Both the position numbers and the translations under genes were made by a program. The notes beneath the pieces are model-generated. The model saw only the letters and a list, made by a program, of their open reading frames with translations, was not told where the DNA came from and did no database searches. A DNA stretch of 64,000 nucleotides, from NCBI RefSeq assembly GCF_001418005.1, contig NZ_LIOL01000003.1:1-64000 (forward strand). Direction: 5' to 3'. This DNA is from Chelatococcus sambhunathii. GTDB lineage: Bacteria; Pseudomonadota; Alphaproteobacteria; Rhizobiales; Beijerinckiaceae. Positions 16,761 to 24,199 of this stretch are shown piece after piece (the stretch's first letter is position 1; each line of letters starts with the position of its first letter).

Positions 16761-17191
16761 CACAGGCCTCCCAGAACGTGGCGGACGAAGAAGACCGTGG
16801 CGGCGGTCGCGGCCATGAAGGTCACCGTCGCCGCCATCGATCGCGGCGAAAGCCGGGCAAGCCCGCAGACGCCGTGGCCGGAGGTGCAGCCCGAGGCAAA
16901 ATGGACCCCGAAGCCCACGAGAAGCCCACCCGCGACGAGCCAGAGAGCGGGCATGCTGCTCTCGAAAGCGATGGCAGACCGGCCTGCCAGAGCGACGATC
17001 AGAGCCGGGGCGCCGATCGCTCCGACGATGAAGGCCGCGCGCCAGGCCCAGTCGGCCGCGAGCGGCGGCAGGAGGCCGGTGAGGATGCCCGTCATGCCCG
17101 CAATGCGGCCATGGACGGCCATGAGGAGAACGGCCGCAAGGCCGATCATCGTGCCCCCGAGGAAGGAGGCGACGGGTGTGAACTCTGTCAT
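16760..17191 (-). CDS. YeeE/YedE family membrane protein (first half-transporter)
   Basis: 143 residues beginning MTEFTPVASFLGGTMIGLAA, four or five helices, with the family motif HFASGCTSGHGVCGLARLS (about 100-118), which holds two cysteines. ATG overlaps the stop of bigR (ATGA). Paired with the downstream half, it resembles split versions of the thiosulfate transporter YeeE/TsuA. Confidence 0.86.
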   Translation of the reverse strand: MTEFTPVASFLGGTMIGLAAVLLMAVHGRIAGMTGILTGLLPPLAADWAWRAAFIVGAIGAPALIVALAGRSAIAFESSMPALWLVAGGLLVGFGVHFASGCTSGHGVCGLARLSPRSMAATVTFMAATAATVFFVRHVLGGL

Positions 17192-17562
17192 GGGTCGATC
17201 TCGTATGAGGCCGGCAAACGCCGGTGGGGCGCACCGGTCTCGCAGAACAGCCGGTGCATGGTCTCGATGAAGGCCTGGATGCGTGGATCCGCGAGCCGGT
17301 AGAAGACGTGCTTGCCCTCCTTGCGGCCGGCGATGAGGCCGGCCTCGCGCAGTTCCGCGATCTGCTGCGACAGACCCGGCTGGCGGATGCCGAGCGTCTC
17401 TTCGAGCTCGCGCACGGAGCGCTCGCCCTCGACGAGCGCGCAGCAGACCAGCAGGCGGTCCGGGTTCGACATCTTCTTCAGGAAGGCGGACGCATCGCCC
17501 ACCTTCTCCTTCATGCCGGACAACTCGCCGAAGGACCTTTCCGTCACGGATGTCACTCCCAT
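17188..17562 (-). CDS. bigR: ArsR-type sulfide-responsive repressor BigR/SqrR
   Basis: 124 residues, ArsR winged helix (recognition helix IRQPGLSQQIAELREAGLI, about 59-77; wing GRKEGKHVFYRL). Cys40-Cys41 (LLVCCALVEGE) and Cys107 (RLFCETG) match the redox pair of SqrR (Cys41/Cys107), which forms a tetrasulfide with reactive sulfur species and leaves DNA. It lies inside the operon it should control, overlapping blh by 10 bases and the YeeE gene by four. Confidence 0.9.
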   Translation of the reverse strand: MGVTSVTERSFGELSGMKEKVGDASAFLKKMSNPDRLLVCCALVEGERSVRELEETLGIRQPGLSQQIAELREAGLIAGRKEGKHVFYRLADPRIQAFIETMHRLFCETGAPHRRLPASYEIDP

Positions 17563-18902
17563 GCCGCGCCCTCAAGGAGGTCGAGCGGGATCTTGAGATA
17601 GCGCCGCCCGTTGCCTTCCGGCTCCGGCAGGCGCCCACCATTGGTGTTGATCTGCAGCGACTGCAGGATCAGCTTGGGCATGGGCAGGGTCCTGTCGCGC
17701 GCTTCACGGGCGGCGACGAAGGCCTCCTCGGTCCTGAACTCCGAGATATGGATGTTCTTCGCCTTCTGCTCGGCGACGGTCGATTCCCAGCGCGGCTCGC
17801 GGCCACCCGGCTGGTAGTCGTGGCCGGTAAAGATGCGGGTCTCGTCCGGCAGCGCCAGGATGTCCTGGATCGAGCGCCACAGCACCCTGGCGCTGCCGCC
17901 GGGAAAATCCGCGCGCGCGGTTCCGCTGTCCGGCATGAACAGCGTGTCGTGCACGAAGGCCGCATCGCCGATGACATAGGTGACCGAGGCGAGCGTATGG
18001 CCGGGCGAGAACATCACCCGCGCGTCGATGTTGCCCACCTTGAAGGTGTCGCCGTCGGCGAAGAGCCGGTCCCACTGCGAGCCGTCGGCCGGAAAATCCG
18101 GCCAGTTGTAGAAGCCCTTCCAGAGCTTCTGGACCTCCGTGACCTTCTCGCCAATGGCTGTCGGGGCGCCCGTCTTCTCCTTCAGATAGGCCGCCGCCGA
18201 GAAATGGTCGGCATGGGGGTGTGTATCGAGAATCCACTCGACCTCGTAGCCCTTCGCCCTGATGAAGGCGAGGATGCGATCGGCGTTCTTCGAGGCCGTC
18301 TGCCCCGACTTCTCGTCAAAATCGAAGACGGGATCGACGATCGCGCATTTCCTCGTCTGCGGGTCGGCAACGACATACTGGACCGACCAGGTGCGAGGGT
18401 CGAAGAAGCCGGTCACTTCGGGTTTCTGCACCATGGCTGTTCCTTTCCTGATAAGCGTCTGAGGGCCGGTGTCCGGTGCGCCCCTTGTCGTCAGCCAAGC
18501 GACTGCGGCTGAGAGATCGAACCCATGCTCGGCCCCGAACGAGACAAGATCGCCCTTCGCCATCCGGCCATCGAGTACTTCGCCGATGGCCCATAGCGTG
18601 AGGGAGCGCGTCCCCGACCGGCAGAAGGCGAGGACAGGGCCCGGGCTGGCGGCCAAGGCCCGCTGAAAGGCCCTCACCGTTTCCTCGCCGATATTCATGC
18701 CGGCAACCGGCAGGTGAATGCTGGCGAGCCCGGCCTGCCGCGCCGCCGTCGCGATCGCTTCGGCCTCCGGCTGGCCGGGAGTCTCGCCGTCCGGTCTGTT
18801 GTTGACAATGGCCGCGAAACCGGCCGCGGCGAGCGTTTCGACGTCTCCGGGCCGGAGTTGCTCGCCGACGGCAAGGGCATCGGTGATCCAGACGAGCTTC
18901 AC
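17553..18902 (-). CDS. blh: Bifunctional sulfur transferase/persulfide dioxygenase Blh
   Basis: 449 residues. Residues 1-110 are a DUF442/TIGR01244 phosphatase-like sulfurtransferase domain with a Cys-x5-Arg loop (FCRSGTRS). Residues about 155-449 are a metallo-beta-lactamase-fold ETHE1-type persulfide dioxygenase with THPHADH, the metal ligand in FSPGHTLAS, HDTLFMPDSG and FTGHDYQPGG. It oxidises glutathione persulfide to sulfite and handles thiosulfate or sulfane sulfur. The GTG start at 18902 overlaps the upstream stop as GTGA. The two-domain fusion is known for Blh, not unique here. Confidence 0.93.
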   Translation of the reverse strand: MKLVWITDALAVGEQLRPGDVETLAAAGFAAIVNNRPDGETPGQPEAEAIATAARQAGLASIHLPVAGMNIGEETVRAFQRALAASPGPVLAFCRSGTRSLTLWAIGEVLDGRMAKGDLVSFGAEHGFDLSAAVAWLTTRGAPDTGPQTLIRKGTAMVQKPEVTGFFDPRTWSVQYVVADPQTRKCAIVDPVFDFDEKSGQTASKNADRILAFIRAKGYEVEWILDTHPHADHFSAAAYLKEKTGAPTAIGEKVTEVQKLWKGFYNWPDFPADGSQWDRLFADGDTFKVGNIDARVMFSPGHTLASVTYVIGDAAFVHDTLFMPDSGTARADFPGGSARVLWRSIQDILALPDETRIFTGHDYQPGGREPRWESTVAEQKAKNIHISEFRTEEAFVAAREARDRTLPMPKLILQSLQINTNGGRLPEPEGNGRRYLKIPLDLLEGAAWE

Positions 18903-19105
18903 CTGCGTTCTCCCCTGATGGGACACGTGTTGACGCCAAGGAGCGTGTAGAGCGGACAGAGCGAGAAGAGACCCGTCAGTAGCGGCACAAGGCCGAGAAG
19001 CCCCCACCAGCGCGCATCGCCGTCGACGAAGGCGACGAGCGACAGAAGTGCGAGGCCGACGATGATCCGGACCGCCCGGTCAATGCCTCCGATATTCCTC
19101 GTCAT
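18899..19105 (-). CDS. DUF2892 (YgaP-like) small membrane protein
   Basis: 68 residues, two membrane helices, with MTRNIGGIDRAVRIIVGLAL at the N-terminus and the GLFSLCPLYTLLGVNTCP motif of DUF2892, the membrane part of YgaP sulfurtransferases. First gene of the sulfide operon. An ATG two codons upstream (19111) is equally in frame, but GGGAAAGGG is better spaced for 19105. Probably assists sulfur transfer at the membrane. Confidence 0.87.
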   Translation of the reverse strand: MTRNIGGIDRAVRIIVGLALLSLVAFVDGDARWWGLLGLVPLLTGLFSLCPLYTLLGVNTCPIRGERR

Positions 19106-19162
19106 GGTCATGCCCTTTCCCGAGAAGGCCATCGCCTTCAGTTGATACTTACATGATAACGA

Positions 19163-19178
19163 TTGCAAATTTTTGCAA
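19163..19178. promoter_or_regulatory. Candidate BigR/SqrR operator
   Basis: TTGCAAA-TT-TTTGCAA, a perfect 7-bp dyad with a 2-base spacer in the AT-rich stretch 52 bases upstream of the DUF2892-blh-bigR operon. On the minus strand it overlaps a possible -35 (TTTGCA, 16 bases before TATCAA). Suits an ArsR dimer; unproven. Confidence 0.5.
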
Positions 19179-19284
19179 CTGTTTGGTTACAAGAATCTGC
19201 AAACACGCGACGGGGTACGGGCTTGGGTTCCCTCGCGACGCTCTGGGCTGAACCCGCCGCGGTCCGTGTCACCCTCCCTTCCGG

Positions 19285-19617
19285 TCAGGCTTCGGCGCCT
19301 ACGGCCTCCGGCAAGGCAGGCGTGCAGAAGGACTGGTAGAGAGCGACCAGGATCGCCCGTGCCGGTTCGCTCTCGATCCGATACCAGATCGTCTGCCCCT
19401 CCCGCCGGCCAGCGATCAGCCGATCACGGCGCAGGAGCGCCAGATGCTGCGACACGGTGGAGTCCCGGATGCCCAGGAACTCCGCGAGCTGCCCGACCGA
19501 CTTCTCCCCGTCGACGAGCTGGCACAGGATCAACAGGCGATGACGGTTGGCCAGGGCCTTGAGAAGCTCGCTGGCCTCGTCCGCAGCCCGTTGCATGGTT
19601 TGGCTGTCGATATTCAT
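19285..19617 (-). CDS. ArsR-type regulator, second BigR/SqrR-like paralogue
   Basis: 110 residues, ArsR winged helix (recognition helix IRDSTVSQHLALLRRDRLI; wing RREGQTIWYRI). Cys32 (LLILCQLVDGE) and Cys98 (YQSFCTPAL) occupy the same structural positions as the BigR pair at 17188-17562, with the same 66-residue separation (40/41 to 107 there). It therefore probably senses reactive sulfur too. No Shine-Dalgarno precedes the ATG at 19617. It lies upstream of, and in the same direction as, the sulfide operon, separated by about 170 bases that include the dyad. Confidence 0.87.
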   Translation of the reverse strand: MNIDSQTMQRAADEASELLKALANRHRLLILCQLVDGEKSVGQLAEFLGIRDSTVSQHLALLRRDRLIAGRREGQTIWYRIESEPARAILVALYQSFCTPALPEAVGAEA

Positions 19618-20096
19618 TTGTGCGAACCTACGATAATTCGAAGATACATGTCAAGACGGCATTTGCATCCTTCCCGGCCATGCAGAGGGTAGCATCAGGC
19701 CGGATAGGCCGAACGTTGTCCGCCCTCAACGTTCAGCCGCTTTCCTCCCCATGGTTCCGCGAAGGCCGCGCGCGCCGTCGCTCGTCGCCCGGGCCGCCGA
19801 TCGTCCGCACCAAGAAACGGCAATGGCCGCGTTTGGTGCGGACATTGAAGCGCCCGGCGGAAGGAGCGCTCAGCATGCACTGACTGATCGAACAGTTAAG
19901 ATGCCGAATGAGCGAGACACTCCGCCTGCGGCTTCGCCGGGGTCTTGATCGGTGATGAAATTGAATATTCACCCGATGGGCAGAAGCGACCGGCCGCCAA
20001 CCGCTGCCGGGGGTGCCACGGAGCCGGTTCGGATCAGCTTGAAGCCCGGTCGGGGAATCCGACCGAACCATCGAGAAGGGGCCCGGCGGCCTTCCG
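19618..20096. other. Gene-free stretch with one hairpin
   Basis: No credible gene in 479 bases. It holds the ArsR promoter at its left end and a perfect 11-bp inverted repeat, GTCCGCACCAA (19803-19813) with TTGGTGCGGAC (19833-19843). The 19-base loop contains further partial pairing (AAACG with CGTTT). Whether this hairpin is a terminator, an RNA element or a repeat is unknown. Confidence 0.45.
19625..19654 (-). promoter_or_regulatory. Promoter of the second ArsR gene, possibly leaderless
   Basis: Minus strand: TTGACA (19654-19649), 18-base spacer, TAGGTT (19630-19625). Initiation seven bases on would fall at or next to the ATG (19617). This agrees with the absence of a ribosome-binding site. 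Confidence 0.5.
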
Positions 20097-21056
20097 CTAG
20101 CCGGCGTCGGCAGGAACGCCCGGCCCTCCCGCCTCAACTAGCGCCGAACCGGTCGCGGCGAGCGCCGCCTCGATGAGACCGGTGCAATGGACCATTTGCC
20201 ATGAGGCCCATTGCGCGAACTCCTCGACGAAATCGGGCGCGACACCGGCAAGCCGCCCGCGCCCGTCGGTGTGGAACCAGCCTTCGCGCTGGGCCTCGTT
20301 CATCAGGCTGCCGATGTGGGCGGCCGAGACCTGGAAGCGCCGCGCGAGTTGCCGGTAGCTCAGCGAGCCCGCCGCGGGGGACGAGGCAAGGCCATCGAAA
20401 CGGGCCGCGAACACTGCCGTCAGCAACAGATAGCCGCTGTCGCGCTCTGCGAAATGCAGCACGCGCGGGAAGGGATGGATGAGGGTACCGTGCGCCAGCA
20501 CATAGGCGGCCGACCGGCGGATCACATCCCCGAGAAGATCGTGATTGTCCGCAAGCAGCGCAGCGCGCGCCCCGCCCCGGCCCGCAAGGGCGTCCGACGC
20601 AGCGATGAACAGCCGCGCCGAGCGGCCGATTTCCGCGATCATCGGCGGTGCTGGCCGCAGGTGCTTCACGCGGCGATCGTTCGGCGATGGCTCGGTGAGG
20701 ATGAGGCGGCCGGACTTGAGGGCGGCCACGAACCCGGCCGTCTGTCGCTCACTGGCGCCCGAAACCTTTTGCAGGGCCGTGAGTGTCGGCGCGGGCCCCG
20801 TGCCCCGGACCCATGCGTAGTAGTTGTGGATCAGCATGTAGCAGACCAGATAGCGGCCGATCTGGTCGAAGAGCTTGTAGACCGGCCAGTCGATCCGCGC
20901 CGGACTGCTCATCCCCCGGCAGTAGGCGGCGAGCGCCGCGCGAAAGCCAGGATGCCGGCGCAGGTGCGCCGCAGCGTCCTCCAGCGCCGCAAGCTCTGCA
21001 GCATTGGCGAGCGCCTCCCCCGATCCCCGTTCGTCCTGCAATGCAGCACTCGCCAC
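20097..21056 (-). CDS. Unclassified transcriptional regulator with two HTH-like regions
   Basis: About 319 residues; the start is uncertain (GTG at 21056 used, TTG one codon earlier). Two helix-turn-helix-like segments are visible: TLTALQKVSGASERQTAGFVAALKSGRLIL (around 92-121, given in part) and SYRQLARRFQVSAAHIGSLM (around 233-252), each followed by a wing-like stretch. The middle contains LFIAASDALAGRGG and an aromatic-rich helix. No family recognised with confidence. Divergent from the carbonic anhydrase gene, with palindromes between, suggesting local regulation. Confidence 0.65.
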   Translation of the reverse strand: MASAALQDERGSGEALANAAELAALEDAAAHLRRHPGFRAALAAYCRGMSSPARIDWPVYKLFDQIGRYLVCYMLIHNYYAWVRGTGPAPTLTALQKVSGASERQTAGFVAALKSGRLILTEPSPNDRRVKHLRPAPPMIAEIGRSARLFIAASDALAGRGGARAALLADNHDLLGDVIRRSAAYVLAHGTLIHPFPRVLHFAERDSGYLLLTAVFAARFDGLASSPAAGSLSYRQLARRFQVSAAHIGSLMNEAQREGWFHTDGRGRLAGVAPDFVEEFAQWASWQMVHCTGLIEAALAATGSALVEAGGPGVPADAG

Positions 21057-21101
21057 CAACGCGCACCCCCGCCACCTACGGCAGCTATGCTTAAATTTCC
21101 C

Positions 21102-21120
21102 TGAAATATTTCATAAATAT
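21102..21120. promoter_or_regulatory. Overlapping AT-rich palindromes between divergent genes
   Basis: TGAAATATTTCA (21102-21113, perfect) overlaps ATATTT-CAT-AAATAT (21106-21120). They lie 46 bases upstream of the regulator start and in the AT-rich part of the 269-base gap. Likely operator and promoter of the regulator. Confidence 0.5.
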
Positions 21121-21325
21121 ATCAACGATGAACCTAATATTAGTTGCGATCCTGCCACTACATGCAAAGTTTGGGCATTTCAAGCCCGCGCTCAATGTAT
21201 AACAATCCGGCCATTGCCGGGTGCGATGCAGCGTCGATGCGGAGCCATGCGTGAGCGGGCCCGCAGGGCGGCGTGTCATGGCGGTCGCCCGGTACAGGAT
21301 CTCGGATGAGAAAGGGGGGCAGAAC

Positions 21326-22042
21326 ATGTGCAATGATCCACGATGCGGGCACCGCTCGCACCTGTCGCGGCGGGGGCTTTTGGCCGCCGGCACCGCCGCC
21401 TGGCTTGGCATGCAACTCGGCCCGGCCGTGGCCCAGACGGGCGCGCCGCCCAATGCCATCGGGCCGGACGAGGCGCTGAAGCGGCTCGTCGATGGCAATG
21501 CCCGCTATGCGGCGAACACCGCCGCGAACAAGGACTTCTCCGCCGGCCGGGCGGCGCGCGCCGAGAGCCAGCACCCCTTCGCCGCCGTCGTGAGCTGCGC
21601 CGATTCCCGTGTCGCGCCCGAGCTTGCCTTCGACCAGGGACCGGGCGAGCTCTTCGTCGTCCGCGTCGCCGGCAATTTCGTCAACACCGACGGGCTCGCC
21701 AGCCTGGAATACGGGGTCAAGTTCCTCGGCATTCCGCTCATCATGGTTCTCGGCCACACCAATTGCGGCGCCGTCGACGCCACCATCAAGGTACTGAAGG
21801 ACAATGCCGAGCTACCCGGCCACCTGCCGGAGCTCGTCAACTCCATCAAGCCGGCGGTGGAGGCGGCCAAGAAGGCAGGCTCCGACGACCTGCTGGACCG
21901 CGCCATCATCGAGAACGTGCGCCACAACGTGGCCGAGTTGACGAAGGCCGGGCCGATCGTGTCGCGCTTCGTCAGCGAGGGCAAGGCCAAGGTCGTCGGT
22001 GGCGTCTACAATCTGGCGACCGGCAAAGTCACGCTCGTCTGA
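21326..22042 (+). CDS. Beta-class carbonic anhydrase with Tat signal
   Basis: 238 residues. The N-terminus carries a Tat-type signal (HLSRRGLLAAGTAAWLGMQL) ending near AVAQ, so the enzyme is exported folded. The zinc site is intact: VVSCADSRVAP (Cys-x-Asp-x-Arg) and GHTNCGAVDA (His-x2-Cys). It interconverts CO2 and bicarbonate in the periplasm. AAAGGGGGGC precedes the ATG at 21326, favouring this start over longer in-frame ones. Confidence 0.93.
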   Translation: MCNDPRCGHRSHLSRRGLLAAGTAAWLGMQLGPAVAQTGAPPNAIGPDEALKRLVDGNARYAANTAANKDFSAGRAARAESQHPFAAVVSCADSRVAPELAFDQGPGELFVVRVAGNFVNTDGLASLEYGVKFLGIPLIMVLGHTNCGAVDATIKVLKDNAELPGHLPELVNSIKPAVEAAKKAGSDDLLDRAIIENVRHNVAELTKAGPIVSRFVSEGKAKVVGGVYNLATGKVTLV

Positions 22043-22127
22043 GCCGTCCGCCTGCGGAGCCCACAGGAACAACCGTGGCGTTCGGCTCACCCGGGGTCGG
22101 CACCCGGCTGATCCATCCCCTCATGGT

Positions 22128-22147
22128 GGCGCCGGTATGCCGGCGCC
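22128..22147. terminator. Bidirectional hairpin between carbonic anhydrase and glycosyltransferase genes
   Basis: GGCGCCGG-TATG-CCGGCGCC, a perfect 8-bp stem in the gap between two convergent genes. No T-run. Confidence 0.55.
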
Positions 22148-22161
22148 GTCCGCACATCCCC

Positions 22162-23052
22162 TCAGCGCAGCATCGTGCCGAGGCATTTGCGCTTGAGGAA
22201 CGGCCACAGGATGATGCGGAAAGCCTCGTTGCGCACGGGCGCAAGCGCGAAGCTCTCGACAAGATGCCAGACTGCCGGGAGGTAGCGGCCGCGCGAGGTC
22301 TCGTTCGACGAGCGCGCGAAGGCGATGGCTGCTCGAAACGACCGGCCGAGAGCACCCGGCCGCTGCGAAAGACGCTCGAGGTGGTCGTCCACCATCAGGT
22401 CGAGGCCCTTGTCGACGAGGGCGGCATTGGCCGCGGAGTCACGCCAGACATCGGCCAGATAGTCGTTGAGAAAGCCGAGCACGACGTCCGGATGATCGGC
22501 AAGGCGCAGGAACAGGTCCCAATCCTCGTAGCGCGGATAGCGCAGGTCGTAGCCGCCGATGGCCGCCATGAGGTCACGCCGCGCGATCAGCGTCGAGCCC
22601 GGGCAGGTGAAACATCCCCAGACGTAATGGCCGATGCCCATGCGCGGCGGATAGGGCCGGTACGCGGGCTCCACCTGCCCGTCGGGCCAGATGAGATCGC
22701 AATTGGTGCAGCAGACGTTGATGCCGTGAACGGCCATGAACGCAAGCTGGCGCGCGAGCTTGTCCGGCCGCCAGGCATCGTCGCTGTCGAGAAACGCCAC
22801 CCACGTGCCCTGCGCCGCGGCGATCCCCGTGTTGCGTGCCGCGGAGGCCCCGGCGTTCGTCTCGTGCCGGATGACGCGGATCCGCCCGGCATGAGGTGCG
22901 AGCACCGCCGCCGTATCATCGCGCGAGGCATCGTCCACCACGATGATCTCCCCCGGCGCGAGCGACTGCGCGAAGACGCTTTCGAGCGCCCGCATGATGC
23001 AATGCGCCCGGTTGTAGGTGGGGATGACGACGCTGATCTCGGAGGGATGCAT
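22162..23052 (-). CDS. Glycosyltransferase family 2
   Basis: 296 residues, inverting GT-A fold. ISVVIPTYNRAHCIMRALES at the start, IIVVDDASRDDT (nucleotide binding), AFLDSDDAW (the D-x-D metal site) and YPRYEDWDLFLRLADHPDV (catalytic ED). Adds a sugar to the growing O-antigen repeat on the cytosolic face. Last gene of the long minus-strand polysaccharide operon and GC-rich like the host, unlike the middle of the cluster. The ATG at 23052 gives the canonical N-terminus. Confidence 0.9.
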   Translation of the reverse strand: MHPSEISVVIPTYNRAHCIMRALESVFAQSLAPGEIIVVDDASRDDTAAVLAPHAGRIRVIRHETNAGASAARNTGIAAAQGTWVAFLDSDDAWRPDKLARQLAFMAVHGINVCCTNCDLIWPDGQVEPAYRPYPPRMGIGHYVWGCFTCPGSTLIARRDLMAAIGGYDLRYPRYEDWDLFLRLADHPDVVLGFLNDYLADVWRDSAANAALVDKGLDLMVDDHLERLSQRPGALGRSFRAAIAFARSSNETSRGRYLPAVWHLVESFALAPVRNEAFRIILWPFLKRKCLGTMLR

Positions 23053-23119
23053 TGCACCATGCAGGCGTGGTGAGCAGAGCGACTTGTAGGTCAACGCACA
23101 GGCTGTGCCAACAGCCACC

Positions 23120-24199
23120 CTATCTAGGCGGGCGAAAGAGGACGCGTCGGCCCAAGCGGAACATTTTGGCTGCCGAGAGCATCGAGACAAGCGCGGGATT
23201 TCTAACTGTCGCTCTACTAAAGCAGCTTACAGCTGTAGCGTACCGACGATTCCGCCACGATCCTCCTGCCGCGCGAAGAAGGAAGTGAATAATCCAATCC
23301 TCTCTCTGGACAATTGGAGAAAGCCGGCCCAGTTCCCGAAGAGCTTGCTCAATCTCCTGGGAATTCTTCAACGAAATCGTATTATAACGCAGCTCAAATA
23401 AGCCCGCCTCAAAATAGGAACGGCACTCCTCGGGAAATAGGTCGATAGTTGATTCTGTAATCTCACTGATGTTTTCAAGAGGATCATTGAGACCGTTTTT
23501 TCTAACATGATGAGCAACACGCGCGATAACAGTCAAAAGGGCCTGCTGAGCTCGGTGTTTAGCCGATACACTTTCGTTATGAAACCGATAATTTAGAACT
23601 ATCTCTGGTATATTCTCGATAAGGAAACCCGCCTCTGACAGGCGTTGCCAGAGATCATAGTCTTCGACGTGTTTCATCAAAGAACGATATCCGCCTACAG
23701 CCTCAACGGCTGATTTGCGCATGATAACAGCAGGATGCGCAACGGGAGGGCTACGCTCGAGGAACTTTATGACTGCGTTTCCCCTGATGGGATAATCGCC
23801 AATCCTTAGATGCTGACCATCGCTATCCATCACATTTATGAAACCGCCAACTACCGCGAGCTCTGGCCGGTTCTTGAAGCGGGTGACTTGAAGCTCGAAG
23901 CGCCGCGGCAGGGAAATGTCGTCTGCGTCCATGCGGGCGATCAGCGGCGCACGAGCCAGGGCAATCCCGCGGTTGAGCGTGTCGACCAATCCCCGATTTT
24001 CTTGATGGAAGGCACGGATACGCGCATCCCGCGCTGCAAAATCATCGATGATCCCGCCGCTACCGTCACGGGAACCGTCGTTAATGATGATGAATTCGAA
24101 ATCCGCGAAAGTCTGGCCGAGAATGCTCTCGATGGCTTCGGCAAGGAAACGCTCGCCGTTATAGACCGGCAAAAGAACGCTGAGAGCCGGCTTGCTCAT
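23120..24199 (-). CDS. Glycosyltransferase family 2 (mosaic composition)
   Basis: 359 residues. GT-A core in the first half: LSVLLPVYNGERFLAEAIES, FIIINDGSRDGS, ARMDADDISLPRRFE (metal site) and KHVEDYDLWQRLSEAGF (catalytic region). The C-terminal 130 residues are helical and unassigned. The ATG overlaps the stop of the fucosyltransferase-like gene (ATGA). Codons after about residue 110 (3' of about 23870) are much more AT-rich than the first third, pointing to recombination inside the gene. Confidence 0.9.
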   Translation of the reverse strand: MSKPALSVLLPVYNGERFLAEAIESILGQTFADFEFIIINDGSRDGSGGIIDDFAARDARIRAFHQENRGLVDTLNRGIALARAPLIARMDADDISLPRRFELQVTRFKNRPELAVVGGFINVMDSDGQHLRIGDYPIRGNAVIKFLERSPPVAHPAVIMRKSAVEAVGGYRSLMKHVEDYDLWQRLSEAGFLIENIPEIVLNYRFHNESVSAKHRAQQALLTVIARVAHHVRKNGLNDPLENISEITESTIDLFPEECRSYFEAGLFELRYNTISLKNSQEIEQALRELGRLSPIVQREDWIIHFLLRAAGGSWRNRRYATAVSCFSRATVRNPALVSMLSAAKMFRLGRRVLFRPPR

